The notes below the pieces were generated by a model, which did not search any database, had not been told where the DNA came from, and saw only the letters and a list, made by a program, of their open reading frames with translations. Shown piece after piece: positions 12,785 through 21,112 of a stretch of 23,950 bases of DNA. The translations under genes were made by a program, and so were the position numbers. How positions within the stretch are numbered: position 1 is the stretch's first letter; each line of letters begins with the position of its first letter. Source of the stretch: Bacteroidia bacterium (GTDB lineage Bacteria > Bacteroidota > Bacteroidia > Bacteroidales > Azobacteroidaceae); assembly GCA_025996865.1 (NCBI GenBank), contig BNTV01000076.1:1-23950 (forward strand). Reading direction: 5' to 3'.

Positions 12785-15781
12785 ATGCGAAAAATTTTTA
12801 TCTTTATTTCATTATTGGGTCTTTTCCATTGCTTTTCCGGCGCCGCTCAATCGCAAAAGAAAGCGAACCATTCTTATACCCATCAGTATTACGGCATGCG
12901 CGACGGACTGGCGCAATTGCAAGTGTTCGCCTCCTTTCAGGATGTATATGGTTATCTATGGTTTGCGACCAACAATGGAGTCAGCCGTTTTGACGGAAAG
13001 AATTTTGAAAATTACAGTCCCAAAGACTTGGGAACAGAGCATCGCATCAAATACTTTGATCAGTACGGGCAGGCCGTTTGCATGATTTCCTCCAACGCGG
13101 TCATTTTTGTTTATCCGGATCAAACGAAGGAACACTATACCTTGCCCGATAATTACCGGATAGCGGAAACAGAAATACAAAAAACCGGAAACAGTCTGTA
13201 TCTGTTCAACTGTTATCTTCCCGGTGAAAAAGACTTGAACAGGTTTGCAATCATCCGGTTCGATCTGGAAAACAAAACTTTTACACAATTGGAAGACAAC
13301 CTGCCCCATTTGTCTATCTGCATGTCCGGGCAAACGATTTTTGCTGCTGCTTATGATAAAAGAAAAGTAAAGCTGTACAAGCTGGAGAACCATCAAATGC
13401 AATTGACACAAAGCATTGATCTGGGGAAAACGGTTCATGGAGCATATTTCGGAAGAAGCCGGCAAAATGACTGGTTCATGATCCGACTACAAGGCTCGGA
13501 GCCGGACTTTACGCATAACATTTACCGTTGTGTAATTGAGCGCGACAGCCTCCGGTTCCGCTACCTTGCCCAATTGCCTTCTCTATTAAAGAGCGTAGAG
13601 AGATTTGACGATCACCGGTTTTTATTTGCCAGCCTCCAATCCGAATATCCCGTATCGGTTTTTGACCCGGAAACCGGGAAATTATCGCCCTTTCCCTTGT
13701 CTTTATTTATTGTTAACAACATGTTGCAGGACAAGGAAGGCAATTGGTGGTTTTCGACGGAAGAAGGCGTCTATCAATGTCCGCGCTTCTTTTTTGAAAC
13801 CTATCAATTGGGCTTGGGACACAACGATAACATCTGGGGCGTAATCAAAGCGCCGGACGGCAATGTCCGGTTTTCCTCCTACAGCTATGGCTTTTGGCGG
13901 ATGGATTCAAACGGCTACCTGCATCCGGCCGATATCCGGCTTCAGCATAAGAAATTCCCCATTGTGGACGGTTATATGAGTAATTGCATGGACGAGCGGG
14001 GGCGAATCTTTCAAACATCCGGGCCCGGTCTGCTCGTGTTCGACCCCAAACAAGGCGGCGCCGACCGTTTGGAACTGATCCAAACAGGCGTCTCGCTTGC
14101 CGTTTACCGGGATACACTGACCAATCTGATTTTTTTCGGAGGAAACCATGACCAAATGAACCGGACGTTCAACGCGCTTCATCCCGACGGGAAAATTACG
14201 ACTTGGCCGTTCGATCATCGCCACATTATAAGTATATGCAGGGACGCTGCCGGAAAGTTGCGAATAGGCACTTTCGGCGGAGAAGCTTGGCTGGACGAAG
14301 AAAAGGGAATAATCGTAAACGATACCGTTTCACGTCCCTATCAATCTTTAATTTCCATGGCTTTGGACGAAAAAGGATTTCTCTGGAAAGGAACTAAAAA
14401 AGGACTGTTCGTTGAAGACCAGCAGGGAAAAGACCGGCAAATTTTCGATCAAACAGCGGTTCATTTTGTCCTGCCGTACAACAGCCGATACCTTATCTGG
14501 GGATGTGAAGACAAGTTGTATCTGTTGGATTTACCTGCTTTTTACCGGGATTCGACCATGGCTGTCCGGACATTCGGTTTTCATGACGGTTTTGACATAT
14601 TGGAATGTGGCCAAAACGGAGCAAGCATCGATTCGGAAGGTTATGTTTGGCTTGCCGGCGGGGATAAAGCCATCCGTTTTTTACCCGGACAATTGATGCG
14701 CATACCACCGCTGCAAGTCCGCGCCCCATACTTGGCAGCCGTGTACAATGCCGGTAAAAACGACACCTGGTCGTTGGTTTCAAACCGCGAATCCCTGGTT
14801 TTTGAAAATGAGAAAAACTACCTGCGTTTCGATGTTTTACAAGCCGCCGCCTCGGCTCCCGATCACTTGATTTTCCGGTATAAATTAAACGGATACAACG
14901 AACAATGGATCACTACCCGCGAACGTTCGATTGTTTTTCAAAATATTTCTTACGGGAAGTACCAATTGGAAATCCAATCGTCGCTGGATGAACAGCAATG
15001 GTCGGAAAGCGCACTATCTCCGTCGATTACCATCCGGAATCCTTTCCTGCTGACTTTTCCGGGTTTACTGTTGCTGGCTTCGGGATTGGCCGGAATAGCG
15101 GGAGTAATCATTTATTATACACGGAAAATCAGTATCCGGAAACAAGAGGAGGAGCGCCGGATTGACCAACTCAAATACCACGCCGTTCAATCCAAGTTCA
15201 TCCCCCACTTTACCGGAAATGTACTAAACTCCATCAATTATCTGATTTCCAAGAATCCCCAAATGGCGCAACGATATATTGTAGAATTTGCCGCATTTTC
15301 AAACCAGACATTATTAAATTCGGATAAACTCTACCGGACATTGGATGAGGAGTTGAAATATACGGAATCATATTTGGTTTTGGAGAAACTGCGTTTTGAA
15401 GAAAAATTAATGTATTCGATCCGGGTCGATCCGGCTGTCAACACACAACTGTTGATTCCCATGATGGCCTTGCAAACTTTCTGTGAAAACGCGCTCAAAC
15501 ACGGACTTCGCCACAAGCCGGGCGGAGGCCTGATTAAAGTTGAAGCAGTCGTCAAGAACAATTACACGGTTATTTCCGTTGAAGACAACGGCGTTGGAAG
15601 AGAAAAAGCGGCGACGATGAAAACGAAAAGCACCCAGGAAGGCTTGAAAATCGTAAATCAACAAATGTTGTTGTACGGCAAGATGTATAAAAAAGACGCT
15701 TATCTCAGACTTGTTGATTTATATGATGCGGAAAATCAACCGGCCGGAACCCGTTGCGAATTATATATCCGGTTGGCTTAA
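12785..15781 (+). CDS. LytS-type sensor histidine kinase with two-component beta-propeller sensor
   Basis: A 998-residue membrane kinase. It has a signal peptide (1 to about 21), then a large periplasmic beta-propeller with Reg_prop-like repeats (GYLWFATNNGVSRFDG at 56-71; GNWWFSTEEGVYQ; GFLWKGTKKGLFVED; GYVWLAGG). These are followed by a Y_Y_Y domain (FRYKLNGYNEQW...YGKYQLEIQ), one membrane helix (about 754-778), a His_kinase domain with phospho-accepting His808 (KFIPHFTGNVLNSI), and an ATPase domain with Asn902 (FCENALKHGL), DNGVG (934-938) and a GLKIV box. Typical members read NPHFxFNxLN around the histidine; here it is IPHFTGNVLN, a mild departure. Such propellers often sense glycans in Bacteroidetes, but the ligand is unknown here. 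It is co-oriented with and 19 nt from the response regulator, its cognate partner. Confidence 0.95.
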   Translation: MRKIFIFISLLGLFHCFSGAAQSQKKANHSYTHQYYGMRDGLAQLQVFASFQDVYGYLWFATNNGVSRFDGKNFENYSPKDLGTEHRIKYFDQYGQAVCMISSNAVIFVYPDQTKEHYTLPDNYRIAETEIQKTGNSLYLFNCYLPGEKDLNRFAIIRFDLENKTFTQLEDNLPHLSICMSGQTIFAAAYDKRKVKLYKLENHQMQLTQSIDLGKTVHGAYFGRSRQNDWFMIRLQGSEPDFTHNIYRCVIERDSLRFRYLAQLPSLLKSVERFDDHRFLFASLQSEYPVSVFDPETGKLSPFPLSLFIVNNMLQDKEGNWWFSTEEGVYQCPRFFFETYQLGLGHNDNIWGVIKAPDGNVRFSSYSYGFWRMDSNGYLHPADIRLQHKKFPIVDGYMSNCMDERGRIFQTSGPGLLVFDPKQGGADRLELIQTGVSLAVYRDTLTNLIFFGGNHDQMNRTFNALHPDGKITTWPFDHRHIISICRDAAGKLRIGTFGGEAWLDEEKGIIVNDTVSRPYQSLISMALDEKGFLWKGTKKGLFVEDQQGKDRQIFDQTAVHFVLPYNSRYLIWGCEDKLYLLDLPAFYRDSTMAVRTFGFHDGFDILECGQNGASIDSEGYVWLAGGDKAIRFLPGQLMRIPPLQVRAPYLAAVYNAGKNDTWSLVSNRESLVFENEKNYLRFDVLQAAASAPDHLIFRYKLNGYNEQWITTRERSIVFQNISYGKYQLEIQSSLDEQQWSESALSPSITIRNPFLLTFPGLLLLASGLAGIAGVIIYYTRKISIRKQEEERRIDQLKYHAVQSKFIPHFTGNVLNSINYLISKNPQMAQRYIVEFAAFSNQTLLNSDKLYRTLDEELKYTESYLVLEKLRFEEKLMYSIRVDPAVNTQLLIPMMALQTFCENALKHGLRHKPGGGLIKVEAVVKNNYTVISVEDNGVGREKAATMKTKSTQEGLKIVNQQMLLYGKMYKKDAYLRLVDLYDAENQPAGTRCELYIRLA

Positions 15782-16138
15782 TTTTTTTACGCAGAGTATA
15801 ACAAATAAAAAAGCCGCACTTGTAGATGTAACAAAACTCCGTGTAACATGATTTGAGTATTTTGCCGTGTTTGTAATCCGCTGTGCTCAAAAGCAACCTC
15901 GAAAGGTGCGGCCCGCCATTCCCAACAAAAATTGTCTCGGATTTGTCTTTTTTTTGATGAGTTTTCCAATCGACAATATGCGGCTCTATGTTGTATATGC
16001 AAATGTAAACATAATAATTGAACGAAACAAACAATTTTAATAAAATTTCACTTTATATGTCGGATTTTTATCATATCTTTGCTTGATTTTTTCACGTAAT
16101 TTGTTGAATGTTAAACGAAAAGAGACAATTGTTAAAAA
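15782..16138. other. Intergenic region before proB
   Basis: A 357-nt gap without a convincing gene. GCCGCAC (15813-15819) and GTGCGGC (15906-15912) form an inverted pair 86 nt apart, enclosing a stretch with higher GC than its edges (AACATGATTTGAGTATTTTG, CTGTGCTC). Antisense frames here are open for about 70-109 codons but look non-coding. The right end is A/T-rich and holds the proB promoter. Confidence 0.5.
16074..16081 (+). promoter_or_regulatory. Probable -7 box of proB
   Basis: TATCTTTG matches TAnnTTTG, 57 nt before the proB ATG. A clear TTG at -33 is missing, so only the -7 element is supported. Confidence 0.5.
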
Positions 16139-17218
16139 ATGCAGAAGTTGAAGCGAATAGCTATAAAAGTAGGTAGTAATGTATTAAGCCGGGAGGATGG
16201 TTCGCCGGATGTAACGCGAATGTCGGCATTGGTCGATCAAATAGCAGACTTACACCGGGAAGGATTGGAAATTATTTTAATTTCTTCGGGAGCGGTAGCC
16301 TCGGGCAGAAATGAAATCAAAGCCAAAGGCAAATTGGACGATGTTTCTGCGCGACAGTTGTACTCGGCTGTGGGACAGGCCAAATTGATTAACCGTTACT
16401 ATGATTTTTTTCGCGAACACGGGATTATCTGCGGACAGGTGCTTACCACAAAGGAAAGTCTGAGCACGCGAAGTCATTATCTCAATCAGAAAAACTGTAT
16501 CGGCATTATGTTGGAAAACAAGGTCATTCCCATTATGAATGAGAATGATACGATTTCCGTAACGGAATTGATGTTTACCGATAATGATGAACTTTCGGGA
16601 ATGATTGCCGCCATGATGGATGCCGAGGCTTTAATTATCCTGAGCAATATTGATGGAATTTATACCGGCTTGCCGGCTGATCCGGACTCGAAAGTCATTC
16701 GCGAAATTGACCTGGAAAATGACATTACGGCCTATATTCATACCTCCAAATCGACTTTTGGACGGGGTGGTATGGCGACTAAATACCGGATTGCCCGCAA
16801 AGTGGCTCGCGAAGGCATTGAAGTGATTATCGCCAACGGGAAAACAGAAAATATTCTCCCCCGCATTGTGCGACGAGATCCGGATGTTGTCTATTCTCGC
16901 TTTATTCCTTCTGTCAAAGCATTTTCAGGGATTAAAAAATGGATTGCCCACTCGGACAGTTTTGCGAAAGGCGAAATTCATATCAATGCCAATGCTGCCA
17001 AAGCGTTAATGGGAGAAAAGGCGATTTCTTTGCTGCCGGTCGGCGTTGTCTCGGTAAAAGGCGCTTTTGAAAAAGACGACATTGTCCGTATCGTTGACAA
17101 TGAAGAACGGATAATCGGCGTTGGAAAAGCAAGTTACGATAGTGATAAAACGCGGGAATTAATTGGCCGGAAAGGAAACAAACCGGTAATACATTATGAT
17201 TACCTTTATTTGGAATGA
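16139..17218 (+). CDS. proB: Glutamate 5-kinase
   Basis: A 359-residue enzyme that phosphorylates L-glutamate to gamma-glutamyl phosphate, the first step of proline synthesis, in the cytoplasm. The amino-acid kinase domain (1 to about 255) shows IKVGSNVLSRE (9-19), ILISSGAVASGR (46-57), PIMNENDTISVTELMFTDNDELSG (residues from about 131) and the STFGRGGMATKYRIA activation segment. The C-terminal 90 residues form a PUA domain (HINANAAKALMGEKAISLLPVGVVSVKGAFEKDDIVRIVD). Length and motifs are normal. proA is not adjacent inside the window: the next gene is a hydrolase 25 nt downstream. A TATCTTTG -7 element precedes it. Proline feedback regulation is known for the family and not evident from sequence here. 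Confidence 0.97.
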   Translation: MQKLKRIAIKVGSNVLSREDGSPDVTRMSALVDQIADLHREGLEIILISSGAVASGRNEIKAKGKLDDVSARQLYSAVGQAKLINRYYDFFREHGIICGQVLTTKESLSTRSHYLNQKNCIGIMLENKVIPIMNENDTISVTELMFTDNDELSGMIAAMMDAEALIILSNIDGIYTGLPADPDSKVIREIDLENDITAYIHTSKSTFGRGGMATKYRIARKVAREGIEVIIANGKTENILPRIVRRDPDVVYSRFIPSVKAFSGIKKWIAHSDSFAKGEIHINANAAKALMGEKAISLLPVGVVSVKGAFEKDDIVRIVDNEERIIGVGKASYDSDKTRELIGRKGNKPVIHYDYLYLE

Positions 17219-17243
17219 TTAACAAATAAAAAATAATGAACAG

Positions 17244-18101
17244 ATGAAAACGATGGTTGTTGTATTAAGTTTGATGCTTATGAGTTCTCTGGCAACTGCA
17301 CAGACAAACGAGTTTAAGATGAAACTGTGGCCGGACGGTACATTACAAAAAAATGGAATCACCGAGCCGGAAAAAACAGTAAATAATTGGATCTCTAATG
17401 TATCGGTTCCGGATATTACAGTATATCCGGCCAGTAAGGAAAAAAACACCGGAAAAACCGTATTGATTTGTCCGGGAGGGGGTTATGCGGGGCTTGCAGC
17501 CAAACACGAAGGCAGTGATTTTGCCAAGTGGTTTTCGGAAAACGGAATAACAGCGGTTGTTCTCAAATACCGGATGCCGAATCATCATTACCTTTTACCT
17601 TTGGAGGATGCCCGACAAGCCATGCGTATCATCCGGAAAAACGCTGCAAGCTGGGGCGTTAATCCGCACGAAGTCGGAGTCATGGGATTTTCGGCCGGCG
17701 GGCATTTGGCTTCAACCTTGCTGACTCATTTTGATTCGATTACCCGTCCCGATTTCGGTATTTTGTTTTATCCGGTCATCACTTTCAATCCTGCCTATAC
17801 ACATCAGGGAAGTGTCAATAACTTGCTCGGAAAGGAACAAACGCTGACATTGATTACTTATTTTTCGAATGAAGAGCAAGTTACACGGGATACTCCACCC
17901 ACTTTATTGCTTCATTCGGATGATGACAAAGCGGTTCCTGTCGATAATTCTTTATCATTTTACAAAGCCTTGCAAAGAAACGGCGTTCATGCATCCATTT
18001 ACATATTCCCGACCGGAGAGCACGGATGGGGATATAATACTTCTTTTCCCTATCATGAATTGATGAAATCTGTTGTTTTGGAATGGATCGGGAAGAATTA
18101 G
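17244..18101 (+). CDS. Secreted alpha/beta-hydrolase (acetyl-esterase-like)
   Basis: A 285-residue exported esterase. The N-terminus MKTMVVVLSLMLMSSLATAQ is a signal peptide with likely cleavage after AQ (residue 20). The hydrolase fold shows the oxyanion-region GGGYAGLAAKHEG (78-90), nucleophile Ser150 in GFSAGG, an acid among Asp226-228 (HSDDDKAVP) and His260 (GEHGWG). This pattern is common to BD-FAE/xylan acetyl-esterase-like enzymes of Bacteroidetes, which remove acetyl or feruloyl groups from plant polysaccharides. The exact substrate cannot be read from sequence. It follows proB by 25 nt but is probably only incidentally co-transcribed. The reading frame is intact. Confidence 0.92.
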   Translation: MKTMVVVLSLMLMSSLATAQTNEFKMKLWPDGTLQKNGITEPEKTVNNWISNVSVPDITVYPASKEKNTGKTVLICPGGGYAGLAAKHEGSDFAKWFSENGITAVVLKYRMPNHHYLLPLEDARQAMRIIRKNAASWGVNPHEVGVMGFSAGGHLASTLLTHFDSITRPDFGILFYPVITFNPAYTHQGSVNNLLGKEQTLTLITYFSNEEQVTRDTPPTLLLHSDDDKAVPVDNSLSFYKALQRNGVHASIYIFPTGEHGWGYNTSFPYHELMKSVVLEWIGKN

Positions 18102-18132
18102 CCCGGGTATTAACACACCTAACCTTATTACC

Positions 18133-18291
18133 TCATTTGAATATATTCGTATTCAGGTGCAATACATCCCCGATGCTGTTATTCACATTATTTATATTGA
18201 AATAGATAACCACCGGAAGGCTGTTTTCTTTCAGGAATGTCAATACGCTTTGAAACTTCGCCGGACAGGCAGACATGTCGATGGGGTTCAT
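18133..18291 (-). CDS. Possible small protein downstream of the antirepressor remnant
   Basis: A 52-codon frame starting MNPIDMSACPAKFQSVLTFL and ending with LHLNTNIFK lies 30 nt past the antirepressor stop on the same strand. Its composition is protein-like (amphipathic helix then VVIYFNINN strand). A competing 45-codon frame (MKTKNKRLRS) overlaps the antirepressor stop by ATGA but looks less coding. I recognise neither; both may be debris. Confidence 0.3.
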   Translation of the reverse strand: MNPIDMSACPAKFQSVLTFLKENSLPVVIYFNINNVNNSIGDVLHLNTNIFK

Positions 18292-18321
18292 CAATTGAAC
18301 GGAGTCTTTTGTTTTTTGTTT

Positions 18322-18693
18322 TCATGCCGGAACTCCTTCCTCTATTAATGAGTGAATAAACGCACAGCCCTTTTCTGTGAATACGGTAATCGTATTCGTA
18401 CCTGTGCTTCCGTCGCTTCGGGTGTAAGTGTGCGTTCGTGGCTTTGTGTAGGTGGATGTGCTTTGCAGCACGACATCGAAGTATTGAACTTTCGGTGCGG
18501 ATGCTTTCAGTTCGTTTTGCTGTAACTCATTTTGCATCCTCAAAGTCTCTACCTGCTGTTTGTGTCGCTCCAACGTCTCGTTTGCCACTTGCAACGCGCG
18601 TGCCATAATCAGTTCCGGCGTGTCGTCTGCATGGGAAGCGATGTAACCGCCCGTTTTGCGGAGCGTAGAAAAGAAATTCAAAACGGCTTGCAT
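18322..18693 (-). pseudogene. Truncated phage antirepressor (KilAC-type remnant)
   Basis: A 123-codon frame resembling the C-terminal half of phage antirepressor proteins: RKTGGYIASHADDTPELIMARALQVANETLERHKQQVETLRMQNELQQNELKASAPKVQYFDVVLQSTSTYT. Full-length relatives carry an N-terminal Ant/BRO-type DNA-binding domain before RKTGGYI, which is absent. After STSTYT the KilAC helices (usually T-x-Q-I-A-K-E...) are missing, and the frame jumps to the closing segment KPRTHTYTRSDGS...TVFTEKGCAFIHSLIEE. So the gene is cut at its 5' side and carries an internal in-frame deletion. The frame itself is open and could still make a small helical protein. It marks a former prophage or integrative element. 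Recognition is from family patterns; no search was run. Confidence 0.65.
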
Positions 18694-18812
18694 ATATTTG
18701 CTAAAAAACTTTTACAAATAGAATTACAATAAATAAGCACCCCAAATAGATGCTTCATTTTGATACGACAATTTTTTGAACTGCCAAATATTTTTCATTT
18801 TTTTGAAAAAAG

Positions 18813-18843
18813 TTGTTTAATTGTACATCTTTCCCTATCTTTG
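18813..18843 (+). promoter_or_regulatory. Promoter of the RelE-like/XRE operon
   Basis: TTG (18813-18815), 20 nt, then TATCTTTG (18836-18843) is a close match to the Bacteroidetes promoter. The toxin ATG begins only 4 nt after the -7 box, so the transcript is nearly or fully leaderless. Confidence 0.65.
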
Positions 18844-18847
18844 TGGC

Positions 18848-19198
18848 ATGAAAAGAACGGTAATTGCTTTTGGTAATCATTACAATGATTTTATAAAAAC
18901 ATTGGATTCTAAGGAATTATTGAAGTTGAAATACATATTGTCGTTACTTGAAAACAGCGACCGTATGCCGGTAAAATTCATTAAATACATTCGTGACGGA
19001 ATATATGAATTGCGTTTAGAGTATAATGGAAATATTTACCGTATATTTTTCATCTTCGATAATGATTGTATCGTAGTTCTTTTCAATGGATTTCAAAAGA
19101 AAACACAGAAAACACCTGAAAACGAAATTAATAAAGCATTAAAAATAAAGGAGGATTATTATGCAGACAAACAATTCAATGATAACAAACATAAGTGA
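18848..19198 (+). CDS. RelE/Gp49-like toxin of a type II toxin-antitoxin pair
   Basis: A 116-residue toxin starting MKRTVIAFGNHYNDF at 18848; an upstream TTG at 18821 would overlap the promoter and is rejected. The core LKLKYILSLLENSDRMPVKFIKYIRDGIYELRLEYNGNIYRIFFIFDNDCIVVLFNGFQKKTQKTPENEINKALKIKEDY matches the phage-derived Gp49-like/HigB group of the RelE superfamily. Key features are the DGIYELRLEY strand, RIFF, and the FQKKTQKTP lysine-rich motif. These enzymes degrade mRNA bound to ribosomes. The antitoxin gene overlaps its 3' end by 38 nt. It appears complete and potentially active, unlike the neighbouring remnants. It belongs to a different subfamily from HigB at 10548. Confidence 0.9.
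   Translation: MKRTVIAFGNHYNDFIKTLDSKELLKLKYILSLLENSDRMPVKFIKYIRDGIYELRLEYNGNIYRIFFIFDNDCIVVLFNGFQKKTQKTPENEINKALKIKEDYYADKQFNDNKHK
19148..19154 (+). promoter_or_regulatory. Strong Shine-Dalgarno site for the XRE antitoxin
   Basis: AAGGAGG sits 6 nt before the antitoxin ATG, inside the toxin coding sequence. It is unusual for this genome, where most genes lack such sites, and probably ensures excess antitoxin. It also supports the chosen start at 19161 over the internal ATG (NSMITN). Confidence 0.7.
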
Positions 19199-19460
19199 AC
19201 AATTAGAAAGAGAGTTCGGAAAACACGGCACCCCTGAACGTGCAAAATTCGATGAAGAAGCATACGCTTTCTATGTAAGTCAAATATTGCTTGATGCGCG
19301 TAAAAGTGCAAGAATGACACAAAAAGAACTTGCAGGAAGGATAGGCGCCGATAAATCCTATATTTCACGAATAGAGAATGGCATAACTGTTCCGAGTGTG
19401 GCTACGTTCTATCGCATGGTATCAGCCCTCGGGCGTTCTGTTGAATTAGTTCCGGCGTGA
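19161..19460 (+). CDS. XRE-family helix-turn-helix antitoxin
   Basis: A 99-residue antitoxin. The first 45 residues are helical and charged (EQLEREFGKHGTPERAKFDEEAYAFYVSQILLDARK). The XRE helix-turn-helix occupies about 46-95: ARMTQKELAGRIGADKSYISRIENGITVPSVATFYRMVSALG. It is the partner of the RelE-like toxin, with which it overlaps by 38 nt, and is driven by its own strong ribosome-binding site. It likely binds the promoter at 18813-18843 to autoregulate, although no palindrome is obvious there. The frame is intact. Confidence 0.9.
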   Translation: MQTNNSMITNISEQLEREFGKHGTPERAKFDEEAYAFYVSQILLDARKSARMTQKELAGRIGADKSYISRIENGITVPSVATFYRMVSALGRSVELVPA

Positions 19461-19535
19461 TAAACGTGGAAACGGAAACCATCCTTACGGTATGTAACAT
19501 TTTAGAATTGTCAAACCATTATAAATAAAAAGATT

Positions 19536-19761
19536 ATGGCTAATTTAGGTTACGGGTTTCATCCAACCCATCCGGGCGAAATCCTGAAAGACTAAATCGA
19601 ATACCGCGGCGTATCACAACGGAATTTATGAATATCGTATCATTCTGTTTTCTTCCGACCACGACAATATCATTCAATCAACAAAAATTATTCTTTTGAA
19701 CGGTTTTTTGAAAAAATCATCGAAGGATTACGATAAGCAGATAAAATTTGTAGCTCCGTAG
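19536..19761 (+). pseudogene. Chimeric higA'-higB' toxin-antitoxin remnant
   Basis: The sequence begins like a HigA antitoxin: MANLGYGFHPTHPGEILKD, stop (TAA 19593), then IEYRGVSQRNL in the same frame. At about 19618-19628 it changes into the C-terminal half of a Gp49-like toxin in another frame: GIYEYRIILFSSDHDNIIQ followed by KIILLNGFLKKSSKDYDKQ, ending at TAG 19759. The antitoxin head therefore precedes a toxin tail, the reverse of a normal pair. This fits a deletion between two tandem modules at the shared string CGGAATTTA. It cannot work as either protein. The tail abuts the C-terminal end of the polyvalent gene remnant on the other strand, with both frames overlapping at 19728-19761. 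Confidence 0.75.
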
Positions 19762-21112
19762 GTTTCTGTAAATCCGATTAACTCCAACCCTGTATCGGGG
19801 AAAAGGTAATTGTTTAGTGAAATCTTATTTGTAAGAAAATCAAGTGGAGTATCGTAGAAATTTAGATAGTTGTACCCCACTTTTATAACACTGTCTCCGG
19901 ATTCATTTCTATACACGCGGCTTTCCATCGTCACGTCATCAGCGATGAGATTCCACTCATTAATTGTTTCTGGCGAAATCCAAATTTCTTCTTTTTTGGC
20001 GTATTCTCTTAAAATTTCTTCCTGTCGTTCTCTCGAATAGCTTTGTTTCGAGCCGTCTGCACCAACATCTCCTCGTAAGAGTAGGGATGCTTCGACATTT
20101 CTTCTACCGCCCGTAATGCGTCCCTGCTCCTCTCCCAGTGATAGGGCGTTAATCCTGACTGCTCCGCCCTCAATTGTATCTCTCTGTCTGTTAAGTTCGT
20201 CATAATTTATTTCTCCTTTTTCGTTAATTAGTGGTTCTTCGAGTTCGTTAGCATCAAGTATTGGGCTAACCGTTCCTGCGGAGTTAGCGGCTTCGACCGT
20301 GCTATATATTCCGATCCGCGTTTCTGCGCTTCCCAATGTTCCTTGTAGGGAATTACTTGTTTCTGTTTTTCTGTCATAATTCACGTTATTATTTTCTACA
20401 AAGTCATTATTATTTTCAGAATTATTTTTATTCCAAGCATTAACCGCATTGGAAAAAGCGATTACATCTCCGTTAAAATCCTTGAAATCAGGTTTTTTAT
20501 TTTCATTATTTAGAATCGGTTCAGATAATAAATTGCCCTGTTCGCCGATAAACTGGAAACGGATATCATCACTTTCATTGTCGAAATTCCCGTTGTTGTC
20601 GGTGGCAGATTTGATTTGTGAGGAAGTGAGTGCAATGTATGATGGGTGTATTCCCTCTTTATAAAATATACCATCATATTCTCTATTTTTTAAAATATCA
20701 ATAAATGAATTTTGCTGTAAAAAACGAATAATGGTGCACCGTTTTTATCTCAATTAAATTCTTTTTCTAATTTAGTTTTTTCTTTTTCCGATAATTCAAA
20801 TGGGAGACTTTTATAAAATTCGTCAAACTTTAAATCTTTATATCCATCTTTTATTTGAGTAATGTCTAACGGATTTTTAAAATCTAAATAAGTTTCAAAT
20901 ATTTTTCTATTTGGATTTGGATTATAATCTGATTTTCCTTCAAATATTTCTGCTAAATTTTTACTTATTGTAAAAAAACCGGCAATATTTTTAAATACTT
21001 TGCTTTTAAATTCCGTAAATGTTCCGTTTCTCGTTCCGTGATAAACCACCAACGGCTCCCCATTCTCATCAACAACTTTTGACGGGTGTACGACAAATTT
21101 CCCAATTAGTGT
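19728..21112 (-). pseudogene. Broken polyvalent protein gene (ART-like plus protein-kinase-like domains)
   Basis: Read leftwards from 21112 the frame gives KFVVHPSKVVDENGEPLVVYHGTRNGTFTEF...GFFTISKNLAEIFEG...FETYLDFKNPLDI, then a TGA (20750-20752), then DKNGAPLFVFYSK. A +1-type shift near 20708-20716 follows, and the frame resumes NSFIDILKNREYDGIFYKEGIHPSYIALTSSQIKSATDNNG. This is the ADP-ribosyltransferase-like domain (ART-PolyVal) of phage and conjugative-element polyvalent proteins. After a linker, the intact 219-codon frame ending at 19728 contains the putative polyvalent protein kinase: YRNESGDSVIKVGYNYLNFYDTPLDFLTNKISLNNYLFPDTGLELIGFTETYG. The 5' end (large N-terminal part) and the kinase C-terminus are missing. 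Clearly a decayed mobile-element gene; the family call comes from pattern memory. Confidence 0.75.

Noticed and set aside
15705..16034. Minus-strand frames (71 and 109 codons) before proB.
   Set aside because: They overlap the end of the histidine kinase gene, and have Cys/Tyr-rich unlikely composition and no domain.
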